Shown here: piece after piece, positions 11,801 through 20,135 of the stretch | How the letters are laid out: each line of letters starts with the position of its first letter | Numbering within the stretch: the first letter of the stretch is position 1 | NCBI RefSeq assembly: GCF_003751445.1 | Contig: NZ_RJUU01000002.1 | Location: 868,001-932,000 of the forward strand | Direction of reading: 5' to 3' | From: Streptomyces sp. 840.1 | GTDB lineage: Bacteria > Actinomycetota > Actinomycetes > Streptomycetales > Streptomycetaceae | DNA length: 64,000 bases | Program-made: the position numbers and the translations under genes | Notes under the pieces: generated by a model | The model's input: only the letters and a program-made list of their open reading frames with translations | Told to the model about the DNA's origin: nothing | Databases searched by the model: none

Positions 11801-12866
11801 ACGCCATCCGAACCTCGCCGCCGTGTTCCCCGCCGACCTGGCGGTGATCCCGCAGTCGCCCCGGCCGGACTTCCGGGTGTCCGACGGACCCGTGGACGAG
11901 GTGCTGGCGGCCGACCTCGCCGAACCGTTCGACCTCGCCCGCGGCCCGCTCCTGCGGCTCACCGTGATCCGGCGCGGACCCGAACGCGCCGACCTGGTCC
12001 TGACCAGCCATCACGTACTCTCCGACGGCTGGTCGGCCCCGCGCATCCTCACCGAACTCTTCGCCCTGTACTCGGCGAGGGTGCGCGGCACGGCCCCGGA
12101 GCTGCCGGCCCCCGTCCCGTTCGCCGGCTACCTGCGCTGGTGCGCCGAGCACGAGCCCGGCCTCGACGCCTGGGCGGCCGAACTCGAAGGCCTGCCCGAG
12201 GGCGACTACCTGGACGGCGGACAGCCGGGCCCGGCCTGGCAGGAACCCGAGGTCATCGAGTTCGACGCGGAGCTGGTGGCCGGTCTCACCCGGCTCGCCG
12301 CCCGGCGTGGACTCACCCCGAACACGCTGGTCCAGGGCGCCTGGGCGGTACTGCTCGCCCGCCGCTCCGGTCGCGCGGACGTCTGCTTCGGCGCGATGGT
12401 GTCCTGCCGCCCGCCGGAGCTGGAGGGCGTCGAGGAGATCATCGGGCTGCTGGCCAACACCGTGCCGGTACGCGCCCGGCTCGACGGCACCCTCGCGCAG
12501 ACGCTCACCCGGCTGCAGTCCCGGCAGCGGGCGCTGATCGAGCACCACCACGTACCCCTGTCCGACCTGGAACGGCTGACCGGCCGGCGCAGGCTGTTCG
12601 ACAGCATGGTGGTGTTCGAGAACTACCCCGTCGACCCGGACCGCCTCCGCGAACCCGCCCCCGGGCTCACCGTCGTCGGAACCCGCTTCCGCGAGGCCAC
12701 CCACCACCCGGTGACCCTGACCGTCATGCCGGACGGCGACGGCTGGACCGGAGTGCTCGCCCGCCGGATCACCGCCCCCGGACTCGCGGCGGAACTGCTC
12801 GACCTGCTCCGCGGCATGGAGGAGCACCTCGACGACGACGTGCTCGGCCTTCTGGCGGGCCGATGA
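2886..12866 (+). CDS. Siderophore NRPS, domain order C-A-T-E-C-A-T-E-C
   Basis: A 3,326-residue two-module peptide synthetase. The start is TTG 2886, five bases after AAGGAGA. Domains: C1 (about 10-450, HHLVFDG at 148-154), A1 (470-960, [14 protein letters not shown] from 610), T1 (Ser993 in LGGDSI), E1 (1020-1465, HHLAMDG from 1164), C2 (1480-1920, HHALLDG from 1615), A2 (1930-2420, [14 protein letters not shown] from 2076), T2 (Ser2459 in IGGDSI), E2 (2480-2900, HHLIVDG from 2634) and C3 (2910-3326, HHVLSDG from 3042). C1 matches EntF-type C domains along its length (HQRY, NVLPL and NLKAFD segments), suggesting an aryl or other acyl donor. Both modules epimerise. There is no thioesterase, so C3 must hand on or release the chain in trans. 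By manual alignment the A1 pocket reads DSDDVGIVD (basic-residue-like) and A2 DVWNVGAIN (uncertain). Confidence 0.95.
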   Translation: MSTASAPSDGLLALTGAQSGIWNAQRLEPESPYYVVGDVVEISGTGPVDADALAEAVRATTEEAETLRLRVYDTPDGPRQAVSAEPVALPEVVDVSGAADPAAAAQELVEAERARAGEACRGMVDRVLYARTVIRLSEHEVWYTQLGHHLVFDGYTAAMLARRTAVRYTALVRGTEPSRSTFGRFADLVAADRAYRESDRFTEDRAYWVERFTPLPELDDAHGASAPAPAGAGPVRTLTARAVVAPEETARLRAFAGREGVAWGEALIACYAAFLHRMLGRTDLVFALPLMCRAGSAELRTPAMSVNVLPLRVAVRGGDGLGELSRRVAAAMREMREHQRYRGEDLPRDLGAPGAGALLHGRGINLKAFDLALDFAGAGGAMRNVAGGPPEDMGLSVLPTRDGGLLLGFEVDARSRDRAAVDALLSGLLALLSGLTDGQPVGRIALTGDADRLPGQWCPPALPGTPPDLPAAFAAMTAAGPGRTVLVCGEDRLTAADLAGRVHRVARALRARGIGPDDVVALALPRSADSVVALLAVLDAGAAFLPLDAAHPPERLRDLIEDTRPALVLTAGATEGLPWETLLDEAARLSGTPLTAGELAGPRHPEHLAYVIHTSGSTGRPKGVLGRAGGLASLLHHQRSTVVAEAERAAGRQLRVAHIYSFAFDSAFDHLVWLLCGHQLHVYDTETARDAEALLAACAHDGIDVVDTTPSMAAPLIEAGLLDLSPTLLVLGGEATARALWRRVTESGVTARNIYGPTEATVDSTTARIEGDEPTIGHPLAGTRTYVLDSALQPVPHGTAGELYLAGPHLARGYLGMSGATAERFVADPFGAPGARMYRTGDLARWVPGRGLEYRGRGDGQVKIRGHRVETGEVEAALAALPGVTAAAAGVRSSRLTGYIVSDTLTPDAARAHLAERLPEHMVPAAVVVLDRLPVTPNGKLDRAALPAPVLPGGGGREPRTEPERLLCAVLAEVLDVERVRVDDDFFALGGDSITAITVSSRLRAAGLVLRPRDLLARRTFAALAAAAEPVTRAPEEADDPVGPVPAPPIVRGLLDPHPDTATVAGYAQWTALHVDELARHDLVTGVQAVLDHHDALRLRVAEGLEILPRGTVRPVVHEVRGQDVTALAERLAAELDPGSGDLLRAALLRTGEDTPDRLVVVVHHLAMDGVSWRILLPDLHTACTGGALEPVGSSWRRHAALLAEQGESGARRGELDHWRTALASATRLGTRPLDPARDTVSTAHRSVTVASAEATEALLTTLPAAYRAGVDEVLLAALVLALRGWGVRDDALTVSMEGHGREHLDLARTVGWFTSEYPVRVPASDDVGQALRAAKEARRGVPDSGVGYGVLRHLDPEAGPALAATPPPDVLLNYLGRFTPLAATGWRLPERDAFSVTEPGAKALEQILALNCFVHEEPAPRLAVEWTAATGVLGAAAVTALQESWAAALDALAAHALHTGSGLTPSDLPLVGLDQPAIDALERTGPIADMLPATPLQVGLSFHTLVRDEQDTDVYVVQAVTTLAGELDPGRMAEAARELLRRHPALRVYLGTAGDDVVQVIPAEVALEWRQDDRFPEAARADLERPFDPATPPLIRFLLSRVGPAEHKLVITNHHALLDGWSMPLVGRTLLALYAELSGGPAAPASPPLSEYFRWLAGRDREASLAAWRDALAGVDGATRLAPAGVESGVERPGRETVALGAEFSDRLRAFARDRGVTLTTVLQTAWGLLLGRLTGRRDVVFGCPVSGRPAEVDGVESMIGQLGTTIPVRVRHTQDQTAAALMAQVHAESVALAEHHHVGLPGIQRALGVGELFDTMLVMENFPLSSRKRTPLTPGLDLAGVDITDATHYALTVIVIPDEEITIGLGYQPRAFTAQTVRDYGRWLRNLLTEIVADPARPALRLPVLDADERAQMLRTGADAVPVRQRGHWLEEFAGWVRRRPAAEALVCRDRSLSYEELDRQANRLARALIAHGVRPQDPVAVLLGRDIEMTVALFGVAKAGAVYVPMDESYPRERLAHMFDDMAPAAVVTTGAALPVDRDVPVLRLDDPATLASVPGTDPAEARARLTEDALAYVIYTSGTTGRPKGVGVTHRGVPDLIALQEDVVGVTEHDRYLHFASTGFDVAFWQTMVPLLSGGTSVIAPEEVRVPGDELLDYITEHRVTGVNLLPSFLAAMPDDRTVGPDVFFVVGAERLDPELARRWGEGRRALFNAYGPTEVTINSVTWQYDPDDTGPLPIGRPDPNVRAYVLDGGLQPAGTGVTGELYLAGPSLARGYLGRPGLTAAAFVADPFGPPGERMYRTGDLVRWRPDGQLVFLGRADHQIKIRGFRVELGEIESTLTGHPDVRACAVIVREGRLVGYVIPTDDADLDTAQVRAYLARELPDHMVPTALVPLDRLPLSPSGKLDSAALPAPGTGAAARREPATRAEAILLGVFRDVLGTDDIGPDDDFFAIGGDSIVSLQVVSRARRQGLGLTAKDVFEGETVAGIAERAAALDAGQAPTTGDAPLTPVMRDLLRRAGTAADGFCQWVEVCVPPGGDETAWRSVLDALLTRHDVLRAHLSGDTLHIPPAGAVTAADVLTRVPASGDLRAPADNAIAAAREAMDPRTGPLLRAVWLDAGPGRPGRLLLIAHHLIVDGVSWRILLDDLEHVHSGGTPTRHGQSFLGWARSLREADRSAELPHWRRMAATPALTRTLDPARDTVATARHHEIRLDAEPTRALITTLPAAHRTTPDAVLLTALAQAVRDWRGTPEVLVALESHGRPRHVDLSQTVGWFTAIHPVRLEAGDDVKAVRERLRAQGDGLGHSILTSAGLLDPVEPEIAWNYLGRYPGAPDRETPWQAPPDAGPLGSNGSDAMPLPYSLMVNALVRDDALGIRITWPSALFTDAEAEELAGHLRAALLRLAAASGSDALDDGRPAADMQPLTPLQEVMLRHSRTERPDPYTVQSSFSLAGPLDLDALRAAGSDLLERHPNLAAVFPADLAVIPQSPRPDFRVSDGPVDEVLAADLAEPFDLARGPLLRLTVIRRGPERADLVLTSHHVLSDGWSAPRILTELFALYSARVRGTAPELPAPVPFAGYLRWCAEHEPGLDAWAAELEGLPEGDYLDGGQPGPAWQEPEVIEFDAELVAGLTRLAARRGLTPNTLVQGAWAVLLARRSGRADVCFGAMVSCRPPELEGVEEIIGLLANTVPVRARLDGTLAQTLTRLQSRQRALIEHHHVPLSDLERLTGRRRLFDSMVVFENYPVDPDRLREPAPGLTVVGTRFREATHHPVTLTVMPDGDGWTGVLARRITAPGLAAELLDLLRGMEEHLDDDVLGLLAGR

Positions 12867-14278
12867 GCGCGAACGCCGCACCGCCGCAAGAGCGGGCCGA
12901 CCGGGAACTGCTGCGGATCGCCTTCATCCTGGTGCTCGGCACCTTCATGGCGACCCTGGACGCCACGATCGTCAGCGTCGGAATCGAGCGTCTCACCGAC
13001 GAGTTCGACGTGTCCGTCGCCGGGATCCAGTGGGTCACCACCGCCTACCTGCTGGCCGTGGTCGCCGCCGTGCCCGCGTCCGGCTGGCTGGCCGACCGGT
13101 TCGGCGGCAGGCGGACGTGGCTCGCCGCCGTGGTCGTCTTCCTGCTCGGCTCGGTGCTCTGCGCGTCGGCCTGGTCGGTGACCAGTCTGATCGTGTTCCG
13201 GGTGATCCAGGGCCTCGGCGGCGGCCTGCTGCCCGCGACCGGGCAGGCGCTGCTGGCCCGCGTCGCGGGCCCCGGCCGTACCGGGCGGGTGATCAGCGTC
13301 GTCGCGGTCGTCCCGCTGCTGTCACCGGTGTTCGGCCCGCTGGCGGGTGGCTCGATCCTCTCCGTGGCGCCCTGGCCGTGGCTGTTCCTGGTCAACCTGC
13401 CGATCGGTCTGACCGCCGCCCTGCTGGCCCGCCGCTACGTGCCGGCGGCGCCCCCGGCCAACCGGCGGACTCCGTTCGACCTGCGCGGGGCCCTGCTGCT
13501 CTCACCCGGCCTGGCCGTGCTGGTGTTCGGCCTCACCGAGGTCGCCCACGGCCGCGCCGTCCCCGCCACCGCCGGTGCCTGCGCGGGGCTGGCGATGCTC
13601 GCCGCGTTCACCGTGCACGGCCTGCGGACCCGCCGCACACCCCTGATCGACCCCCGCCTCTTCACCAGACCCCCCTTCGGCGCCGCCGCCGTCGCCCTGC
13701 TCGTCCTGGGTGCGTCGGTGTTCGGCACGATGTTCCTGCTCCCGCTCTACTTCCAGACCGGCCGAGGTATGTCGGCCTGGGCGGCCGGACTACTCCTCGC
13801 GCCACAGGGACTCGGGGCGGCGGCCGGATCGGTCCTGGTCACCCGCACCATCACCAAGGTCGCCCCCAGGACCCTGGTGGTCACCGGCATCGTGCTGATC
13901 CTCGCCGGCACCGCCCCCTTCACCCAGCTCCACCACGGCCTCCCGGACGCGGCGGTCGCCGCAACCCTCGCGGTCCGCGGTTTCGGCATGGCCATGGTCG
14001 GCGCACCCGTGATGAACATCGTCTACAGCCGCATCGAACCCGAACACCTCCCACGCGCCTCCGGCGCGCTCAACCTGCTCAACACGGTCGGCGGCTCGAT
14101 CGGCACCGCCGCCCTCGCGGTGGTCCTGCAGAACCGCCTCTCCGCCCGGGGCCCCGACATCCCCGCCGCGTTCGCCGACACCTTCTGGTGGGTCCTCGGC
14201 TGCTGCCTGTTCGCGGCGGCGGGTGCGACGAGACTGCCCGGGACGGGGGTCAGGAGGGGGGCTCCGGAGAAGTCCTGA
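12863..14278 (+). CDS. MFS exporter, DHA2/EmrB-like, probably siderophore efflux
   Basis: A 471-residue membrane transporter of the major facilitator superfamily. The N-terminus has [16 protein letters not shown] (motif of DHA2 multidrug/metabolite exporters) and [14 protein letters not shown] (motif A). Later segments are strongly hydrophobic, consistent with 12-14 helices. ATG 12863 overlaps the NRPS stop, so it is the last gene of the siderophore operon. Its position points to export of the finished siderophore, as with EntS-type exporters. Its last 29 bases overlap the convergent small gene on the other strand. Confidence 0.9.
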   Translation: MSANAAPPQERADRELLRIAFILVLGTFMATLDATIVSVGIERLTDEFDVSVAGIQWVTTAYLLAVVAAVPASGWLADRFGGRRTWLAAVVVFLLGSVLCASAWSVTSLIVFRVIQGLGGGLLPATGQALLARVAGPGRTGRVISVVAVVPLLSPVFGPLAGGSILSVAPWPWLFLVNLPIGLTAALLARRYVPAAPPANRRTPFDLRGALLLSPGLAVLVFGLTEVAHGRAVPATAGACAGLAMLAAFTVHGLRTRRTPLIDPRLFTRPPFGAAAVALLVLGASVFGTMFLLPLYFQTGRGMSAWAAGLLLAPQGLGAAAGSVLVTRTITKVAPRTLVVTGIVLILAGTAPFTQLHHGLPDAAVAATLAVRGFGMAMVGAPVMNIVYSRIEPEHLPRASGALNLLNTVGGSIGTAALAVVLQNRLSARGPDIPAAFADTFWWVLGCCLFAAAGATRLPGTGVRRGAPEKS

Positions 14279-14732
14279 GGCCGCTGTCCGGCACCGAGGC
14301 GGCCGGATCCCGGATGTGGAGGGTGAGTCCGGTGATGTGTCCCGACTGAATCACCGGGCCCTCGTGCACACCACCGGTGATGCTGTTGTGAACGGTGACC
14401 GGGCCCGGCCCGGCGGTGTCCGTGATCCGCTGAAGCGAGGCCAGCAGTTCGCCCAGATCGTTCCCGGTGACGGCGCCGGTCCGCAGCAGCTCGTGCAGGC
14501 GGATGTGCCACTGGGCGGTGATCTCCCGGGTGGCCCGCGCGCGGTCGCGGGCGTCGGCTGCGAGCAGTGTGGCCCGTCCGGCGTCCAGCTCCGCGACCGG
14601 GGCACCGTCCGACGAGCCGCGTGCGACGAGCCGGCCGACGAGCTGACGCGCCTGCGCCCAGGCGTCGGTGACCATGAGCGAGACCAGGGTGGTTGCTCCC
14701 GCGGCGGCGAGAGCGGCCGGCTCAGCGGTCAT
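14250..14732 (-). CDS. Small protein with C-terminal RHIM-like (BASS-type) motif; last gene of TIR operon
   Basis: A 160-residue protein of unknown biochemical function. Residues 1-105 are predicted largely helical and alanine/arginine rich (TTLVSLMVTDAWAQARQLV at the start). Residues 116-135 read NSITGGVHEGPVIQSGHITG. This glycine-rich pattern with a central V-I-Q-S-G matches my memory of the bacterial amyloid signalling sequences (BASS) found in actinobacterial NLR-type proteins, which resemble the RHIM of animal necroptosis proteins. ATG 14732 overlaps the stop of the upstream membrane-protein gene by 11 bases, so it is the distal gene of the five-gene operon. A related motif sits in the TIR protein encoded first after the regulator. 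Function as a motif-bearing adaptor or receptor is inference. Confidence 0.8.
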   Translation of the reverse strand: MTAEPAALAAAGATTLVSLMVTDAWAQARQLVGRLVARGSSDGAPVAELDAGRATLLAADARDRARATREITAQWHIRLHELLRTGAVTGNDLGELLASLQRITDTAGPGPVTVHNSITGGVHEGPVIQSGHITGLTLHIRDPAASVPDSGLRTSPEPPS

Positions 14733-15834
14733 CGTTCTCCTCCCGAGGCCGTGCCGTGAACGTCGTACCGGCCCCGCCGTCGGGGGAGTCCGGGGCCGGG
14801 TCCGTAGCGTCCGGTGTGAACGTAGCCTGCGGGCCGAATCGGCTCAGCACCTCGTCAGCCGTCTCGTGCTGATCCTGAGTCCGGATGACTTCGGCCATCT
14901 GTTTCGCCAGGATCGCCCGACGGGGATCCCCGTCGGGAAAGTCCAGCGCGTTCAGCCCGTCCGCGAGAAGGTCCGCGGCCGTCGGCGGCGCTTCGAAGGG
15001 AGCGCTCCGCCCCTCCAGCAACTCCCGGAACTCCGCGTCCCCGCGCTGCCCGGGAATCAGATCGCGCAGCCGGTCAGGGACGTCGGTGTCGTTGGCCGCG
15101 GACGCGAGCCGGGCAAGAAGGCCAAGGTCGGCCACGGTCTTCTCCACATGATCATCGTTCTTGGCGAGCCACCACACCACCGCACTGCCGGTGTCCTTGA
15201 GCACGTCCTCACCCAAGTACTTGCGCTTGCTCTGTTCGTACTTGCGCTGGTGCTCCCAGACCGCCTTGTCCTTGCGCACTCCGGCGAGTCTGTCCAGGCG
15301 CTCCTGGTCGTGCTCGTGCAGGGTGAGCGTCACGTTCTCCGCCATCGCCTGGAGGTGTCCGGTGCTGTCCGGACGCATCCGGCTGAGCGCACCGCTCAGC
15401 TCGTGCTGCACGAGCGACACCCGGCCGGGCTCGCGCCACTCGGTGATCCCACGGGCCCGGTCCAGCACCGCTTCGACCGCGAGGCCCGCCGGGTTGAGCA
15501 CGGGATCGTCGTCGGATGTGTCGAAGGGGTACCAGCGAACGGTCGCTGAGATCAGGAAGTCGTAATCTGGCCAGTGACTGGGCAGGGCAATACGGCTGAC
15601 ATGGTGTTCCCTGCGCTCGACAGGAGCCGCGGTGAGCTGCTCCTCGAACGTGATCCGCGTGGGCCCGCGACGGCGCGCGGCGATCCTGAAGGCCGCGGCC
15701 GGCGCGGCGCCGAGGACCACGGCCAGGACCGGCCACGCCCACGGCGGCCACCGCTCCGTGAGACCCAGAATGGTCAGCAGCAGCCCGCACAGAACGGTGA
15801 GGAAGACAGTCGTCGTCCTGCATCCGGTTGTCAT
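14722..15834 (-). CDS. Membrane-anchored protein of unknown function in TIR operon
   Basis: A 370-residue protein I do not recognise. Two hydrophobic segments lie at the N-terminus (about residues 8-24 and 31-50), separated by ERWPPW, then a basic RIAARRRG stretch, so most of the protein is probably cytoplasmic. The soluble part has a beta-rich section (residues 60-110), a long helical charged region around residues 165-215 (HDQERLDRLAGVRKDKAVWE), and an acidic/proline-rich tail. The layout faintly recalls membrane-tethered SPFH-like proteins, but I cannot support that call. ATG 15834 overlaps the stop of the P-loop gene (ATGA). The context suggests a membrane anchor or target for the TIR system. 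Confidence 0.8.
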   Translation of the reverse strand: MTTGCRTTTVFLTVLCGLLLTILGLTERWPPWAWPVLAVVLGAAPAAAFRIAARRRGPTRITFEEQLTAAPVERREHHVSRIALPSHWPDYDFLISATVRWYPFDTSDDDPVLNPAGLAVEAVLDRARGITEWREPGRVSLVQHELSGALSRMRPDSTGHLQAMAENVTLTLHEHDQERLDRLAGVRKDKAVWEHQRKYEQSKRKYLGEDVLKDTGSAVVWWLAKNDDHVEKTVADLGLLARLASAANDTDVPDRLRDLIPGQRGDAEFRELLEGRSAPFEAPPTAADLLADGLNALDFPDGDPRRAILAKQMAEVIRTQDQHETADEVLSRFGPQATFTPDATDPAPDSPDGGAGTTFTARPREENDDR

Positions 15835-17831
15835 GATTCGGTCTCCCTCGCAGATTCCGCCTGCGGCGGTGTGGTCGGCCGGCCGAGGCCCTGCGCCGCA
15901 CAGATCTTCTGGAACAGCAGGTCAGTGGTCTCCGCGGCGCACGCGGATCCGAAGGGGGCGGTGCATTCGGCATCGCGGGCGCTCGCGTACAACGCGGCGA
16001 AAGCCGCGCCCCGGCGGCTGCCGCACCGGTCGGCCGCGTCGACGAGGACATCGAGCAGGATGCCACCGAGGCGGTCGCCGACGGCCGCCGTGTGCAGCCA
16101 GCGTCGGGCCTGCGACTGCCAGCCGCTCGGTGGCAGATCTCCCAGTACGTCCCGCCAACAGGCCGTCAAGGCGCCCCGCACGGCGCTCTCCTCGACCAAC
16201 GCGCGCCCGTTGTCGTACGGGTCGGTGAGCGGCCCCGGGGCGCAAACCGACAGGAAGATGTCGAGCTCCGCCGGTGAGAGTGCTGGGCCCGCGAGCCGGT
16301 TCAGTAACCGTCGGCGCAGTCGGTGGCTCGTGTCCACCAGCTCGCACAGCGCCCGGAGCGCATGCGTGGTGTCGGGCTCGCGGCGGGCCAGGTAGTAGAG
16401 GCGGAGCAGGGCCTGGTCGGGATGGCTCGACGCGATGACATCGGCGCACACCTGGACGAGCACTTGGGCGAACTTCCCCCGGAGCCGTCTGTTGGCGCAC
16501 CATTGATAGACCCTTTCGCGGAAGTGCCTGCCGTGCGCGGGATCGTTCAGGCCGCAGGTGAGCGCCTGCACGGCCGCCTCCAGCCCGGCGCGGCTCGCGC
16601 TGGTGGAGCTCCACTCCTCGGCGAGGGATGCCAGCTCCTCCCCGTGCGCCGTCCGCAGATACTGTCCGGCCAGCTGGGTCACCATCCCGTCGCGGAGTCC
16701 CCGGGTGACGTGTGTTCCGTCCAGGTCCACGCTGTGCGCGGTCCAGACGCCCAGATGCTGCCGCAGGTCCGGCATGTGGTCCCAGAAGTGGGTGCGGACC
16801 GCGGAGTCGTAGTCCAGTTCCGTGAACCGGACATGCCCGTCAGGTCCGGTCTCCGCGGATATCTCCGTCAGACGTTCGGCGAGGTCCCTGCGCTGGAGCA
16901 GCGGGACTTCCTCGGGCGGGGACCCGGTAACGCCCAGCAGAAGCTGGGTCGCGCGGTGGATGACGTCGGCGTGTGCGCCGTGGAGCATGGCCACGGTGAT
17001 CAGGAGGGCCCGCTGAGGGCTCTCCCGCAGACGTGCGACGAGAACGGCGACATCGTTTCGCCGGTCGGCCCGTGACCTGAGCGCGGTCGCGCACCACTGC
17101 GGGAATCCGTCGCCTGCCCGCGTTGCCCCGCGGGCCCGGCGGACAAGGTCGGCGAAGTCCGCGATCTCCCGCATCGGCCTGCGCTCGCGGAGGAAATCGT
17201 CCACGGTGGGATCGGGCCGCAGATACTGCTCGCACGGCAGACCGTGCATCCGCAGGTGCCGCCGGAAGACGTTCACGCCGGGTGGGTCATCGATCACGAC
17301 CCGGTTGCGCTGGAGGTCGGATTCCAGGACGCCGCCGTGCGGCATGACGACCACGAGACGCGCCTGCTGATCGTGCACGGCTTTACGCAGAGCGGGGAGT
17401 CCGGACCGCGCCGCAGCCCATCGAGCGGCGTCGGACGCCGACAGATCCAGCAGTAATCGGTCGCCGGATCCGACCAGACCCGGGTCCGTGAGGGACAGCT
17501 CGCCCTCCTCGCCCGGCAGGAGCTCACGGAAGACGCCGGAGTCGCGATGAGACTCGCGCAGGAGCACCCGGGCCGCGGAGGTCCGGCCGCTTCCGGGCAA
17601 GCCGTCCAGGATCACCGTGCCGGTATCGGCCAGTTCGGCACGGGCCGCGCCCATGCCGCTCGGGGCGACCAGCACTCGACGCAGCCATGTGAGCTGGTCG
17701 TCGGCGATCCGGCGGAAGGACGGCCGGCCCGGATCCCCCAGATCAGGACCGACGGTGACGTACATGTTGCCGCTGCCGGTGTGCATGGGGCCCTGTGCGC
17801 CCTCGACCCGTGTGCTGCTGCGCTCGCTCAC
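15831..17831 (-). CDS. P-loop protein with altered Walker A, TIR-operon component
   Basis: A 666-residue protein. Near the N-terminus (residues 11-26) is GAQGPMHTGSGNMYVT, a glycine/HTG motif that recurs in the TIR protein encoded just upstream. A P-loop follows at residues 77-84 (GLPGSGRT), where the usual lysine is arginine. The later strands DRLLLDLSAS and RLVVVMPHGG do not give a normal acidic Walker B, so nucleotide hydrolysis is doubtful. The remaining 450 residues are helical and arginine rich with no domain I recognise, possibly a helical-repeat sensor. The GTG start overlaps the TIR stop (GTGA) and the stop overlaps the next start (ATGA). A sensor or scaffold role is inference from position and motif sharing. 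Confidence 0.85.
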   Translation of the reverse strand: MSERSSTRVEGAQGPMHTGSGNMYVTVGPDLGDPGRPSFRRIADDQLTWLRRVLVAPSGMGAARAELADTGTVILDGLPGSGRTSAARVLLRESHRDSGVFRELLPGEEGELSLTDPGLVGSGDRLLLDLSASDAARWAAARSGLPALRKAVHDQQARLVVVMPHGGVLESDLQRNRVVIDDPPGVNVFRRHLRMHGLPCEQYLRPDPTVDDFLRERRPMREIADFADLVRRARGATRAGDGFPQWCATALRSRADRRNDVAVLVARLRESPQRALLITVAMLHGAHADVIHRATQLLLGVTGSPPEEVPLLQRRDLAERLTEISAETGPDGHVRFTELDYDSAVRTHFWDHMPDLRQHLGVWTAHSVDLDGTHVTRGLRDGMVTQLAGQYLRTAHGEELASLAEEWSSTSASRAGLEAAVQALTCGLNDPAHGRHFRERVYQWCANRRLRGKFAQVLVQVCADVIASSHPDQALLRLYYLARREPDTTHALRALCELVDTSHRLRRRLLNRLAGPALSPAELDIFLSVCAPGPLTDPYDNGRALVEESAVRGALTACWRDVLGDLPPSGWQSQARRWLHTAAVGDRLGGILLDVLVDAADRCGSRRGAAFAALYASARDAECTAPFGSACAAETTDLLFQKICAAQGLGRPTTPPQAESARETES

Positions 17832-18583
17832 CGAACGTCGTCCTCGCGCCGGTCCGGTTCGCCGAAGCGGTGCTGGATGCCGCCGTGCTGGTCGCCTTCG
17901 AAGTACGTCATCCCGTTGCCGGAGAAGTGCCGTCCGCCCGAGTCGTGGCGGGAGTTCTGGTAGATGTCGCCGTGACCCGTGTGGACCGGTCCGCCCGCGC
18001 CTTTGACGACGGTGTTGCCGACGTCTCCGGTGAAGTCGCGGCTCTGGACGGCCGTTCCGCTCACGTCCCCGACCGTGTTCACCACGGAGTCGGGAACGAG
18101 CGAGGCGGCGTCGTCCAGGTCCAGGTCGTGCAGTCCGGGGACCATGTCGGCCACCACATCACCGAGACGTTTCAGCCCGGCCCCGGTGTCCTGTGTACTG
18201 AACGCGATGGACTGGAGGTCTGCGAGCCGGGCCAGTTCGCCGGGCAGGTCCTTCTTGCTGAGCCGGTCCGTCTTGCGGCCGTCCAGTACGGGAACGACCG
18301 GAAGCTCACGGGCGAACGCCTCGACGAGCTCCCGGCGCACCCAGTCCTGCGGATCGCGCAGCCGCTCGCGGAAGTTCGTCCAGTCGGGGCCGATGACCGC
18401 CAGGAGTACGCTGCTGCGCCGCAGGCCGTTCAGCAGGTCGTCGGGGTAGGGCCGACCGGGTGCGACGGACTTCGAGGCCCGGAAGATCCGTCCGCTTCCG
18501 AAGCGGCGCGAGAGCTCCTGGTCGATCAGGGCGGCGGTCTTCTCGCCGTCCCCCGTGCGGTAGTTGATGAAGACGTCGGTCAT
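17828..18583 (-). CDS. TIR-domain protein with RHIM-like and HTG motif tail
   Basis: A 251-residue protein. Residues 1-155 form a TIR domain: MTDVFINYRTGDGEKTA at the first strand, IFRASKSVAPGRPYPD, LLAVIGPDW, then DWVRRELVEAF, whose glutamate at about residue 85 lies where TIR NADases keep the catalytic Glu. The tail is low-complexity and glycine rich. Residues 171-186 (VGDVSGTAVQSRDFTG) resemble a BASS/RHIM-type motif, and 196-210 (AGGPVHTGHGDIYQN) match the N-terminal motif of the P-loop protein. I chose ATG 18583 because it begins directly at the TIR fold and follows GAGAGG by a suitable gap. NAD cleavage on assembly is the expected activity of such TIRs, but is inferred. Confidence 0.9.
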   Translation of the reverse strand: MTDVFINYRTGDGEKTAALIDQELSRRFGSGRIFRASKSVAPGRPYPDDLLNGLRRSSVLLAVIGPDWTNFRERLRDPQDWVRRELVEAFARELPVVPVLDGRKTDRLSKKDLPGELARLADLQSIAFSTQDTGAGLKRLGDVVADMVPGLHDLDLDDAASLVPDSVVNTVGDVSGTAVQSRDFTGDVGNTVVKGAGGPVHTGHGDIYQNSRHDSGGRHFSGNGMTYFEGDQHGGIQHRFGEPDRREDDVR

Positions 18584-18597
18584 GACGATGCCTCTCT

Positions 18598-19908
18598 TCA
18601 AGAAGTGGGAAGGCGTGACAACGTGCCGAGCCGGGGGCCCAGCCGGCGCACCGATGCGTGATCGGAGTGGCGGGCCAGTACGCGGGCGAGGCGGTGGAGG
18701 TCGATCGTGATGGTCGCGGAACGGATGGTCGCCACCCCGTCCAGCAGGGGTGCCGTCAACGCACAGGCGTGGTCGATCTCGCCGTTCGACGCGTAGGCGA
18801 GTGCCCTGCGGACGCCGTACCGTGCCTGGGTACGCAGCGCGTCGCCGGAGACCAGGGAGAGCTGCCGGTCGAGCTCCTCGGCAGCCTGGCCGGGCCGGCC
18901 GAGGTCGACCAGGCACCAGCCGGTGACCATTCCGACTGAATCGGGCAGATGCATGCTGCCGATCACCGTCGCGTCGGGGCTGCCCTCGTCAGCGGCGAGC
19001 AGCGCACGGGCGCGGTCCAGCGCACGCAGACAGGCCCGGTGGTCACCCGCAAGCGCGTGCCCCTGCGCTTCCCGCTGCGCAGCCAGTCCGCGGATCCGCG
19101 GTGGCAGCGTGCCGCTCTGGGCCCGCCGGGCCAGGGCCACCGTCTGCTCGGCGTTGTCCTGGTACAGCGTGATCAACGCCCTGCGGACCAGCGCGTAGCC
19201 TGCCAGCGCCGGGTCACCGCCGGCGGCCGCGAGGTCCACCGCGCGCTGCGTCCACCACAGCGCCGCCTGTTCGTCTCCCGACTCCTGGGCGAGCCAGCCG
19301 ATGTACTCGGCGTATCGCGAGGCGAGTTCAAGCAGCTCGCGGCGGGTGGTGCCGTCGGAGTGCGCGGACAGTTCCCGCAACGTGTGGGTCTGTGCGATCA
19401 GAGCGGGCAGCAGGAATCCGGGCTGGACGCTCTGGCCCAGTCGCCGGTAGTGCGTGAACAGCGAGCGGGACGCCTCCAGCATTCCGATGCCCGCGGCCGG
19501 GGTGGCCGGGCCCTGGCCACCAAGACCCAGCCGCATCAACGAGGCGGCGCCCGCGCCCACGACCTGTCGCCGCCCCAAGGGCCGGAACTGGCCCCTGCCT
19601 TCCGGTGACAGCTGCATGATCCAATCCTCCTCATCGACTTCTCCTGGCACGGCGTCGACCGGTGTGCCGGCAACGGCTGGGGTGCCGAGGGCGTTCAGCG
19701 CGCCGTCGGCCTTCAGAGCGGCGTCGCACAGCCGGACGAGATCGCGGCTGGGCGGCTTGATGCCTCGTTCGACCTTGCTCAGCTGAGCCTTGCTGTAGTG
19801 AACGGCGGCAGACATTGCTGTGAGGCTGAGTCCGGCGTCCAGGCGACGCCTCCTCAGCTCCTCACCGAACTCGGTGGACGGCTGGGGCACGGGAACCTCC
19901 ATAACCAT
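18598..19908 (-). CDS. XRE-family regulator with TPR-like C-terminus; first gene of TIR operon
   Basis: A 436-residue DNA-binding protein. An XRE helix-turn-helix spans residues 12-68 (EELRRRRLDAGLSLTAMSAAV, then SKAQLSKVERGIKPPS). The rest is helical with alanine-rich repeats of the TPR-like kind (WTQRAVDLAAAGGDPALAGY, and ALDRARALLAADEG), as is common in large Streptomyces XRE proteins. The start may be ATG 19908 or ATG 19902. The stop is only 14 bases before the TIR start, so the regulator heads the operon and probably controls it. A 7-4-7 palindrome about 80 bases upstream of the start is a candidate binding site. Confidence 0.88.
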   Translation of the reverse strand: MVMEVPVPQPSTEFGEELRRRRLDAGLSLTAMSAAVHYSKAQLSKVERGIKPPSRDLVRLCDAALKADGALNALGTPAVAGTPVDAVPGEVDEEDWIMQLSPEGRGQFRPLGRRQVVGAGAASLMRLGLGGQGPATPAAGIGMLEASRSLFTHYRRLGQSVQPGFLLPALIAQTHTLRELSAHSDGTTRRELLELASRYAEYIGWLAQESGDEQAALWWTQRAVDLAAAGGDPALAGYALVRRALITLYQDNAEQTVALARRAQSGTLPPRIRGLAAQREAQGHALAGDHRACLRALDRARALLAADEGSPDATVIGSMHLPDSVGMVTGWCLVDLGRPGQAAEELDRQLSLVSGDALRTQARYGVRRALAYASNGEIDHACALTAPLLDGVATIRSATITIDLHRLARVLARHSDHASVRRLGPRLGTLSRLPTS

Positions 19909-19988
19909 CCGTCCAGGCGAAGGGCCCGCACGAAAGAGTGCGGCAATCCCCGCCCGGCGGACAAGGCGATCGGTGCTGTTTCCCGTTT

Positions 19989-20006
19989 CATCTCCCCATG
20001 GAGATG
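19989..20006. promoter_or_regulatory. Palindrome upstream of the XRE-TIR operon
   Basis: CATCTCC (19989-19995), four bases CCAT, GGAGATG (20000-20006): a perfect 7-bp inverted repeat in the 227-base gap between the divergent XRE and HEAT-like genes. Its place about 80 bases before the XRE start suggests an operator for that regulator. No clear -35/-10 pair was found for the operon. Confidence 0.45.
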
Positions 20007-20135
20007 CGATGTCTCACCGCGAGCGGCCGGTTCGGCCAATGACCGCTGGAACGTTCGCTGTATGTCCTGATTCCGCTGTGCTCCGGGTGAGCTCCGCTCC
20101 GGACCCGCCCCGGCAGCCACCAGTAGCACCCGCAC

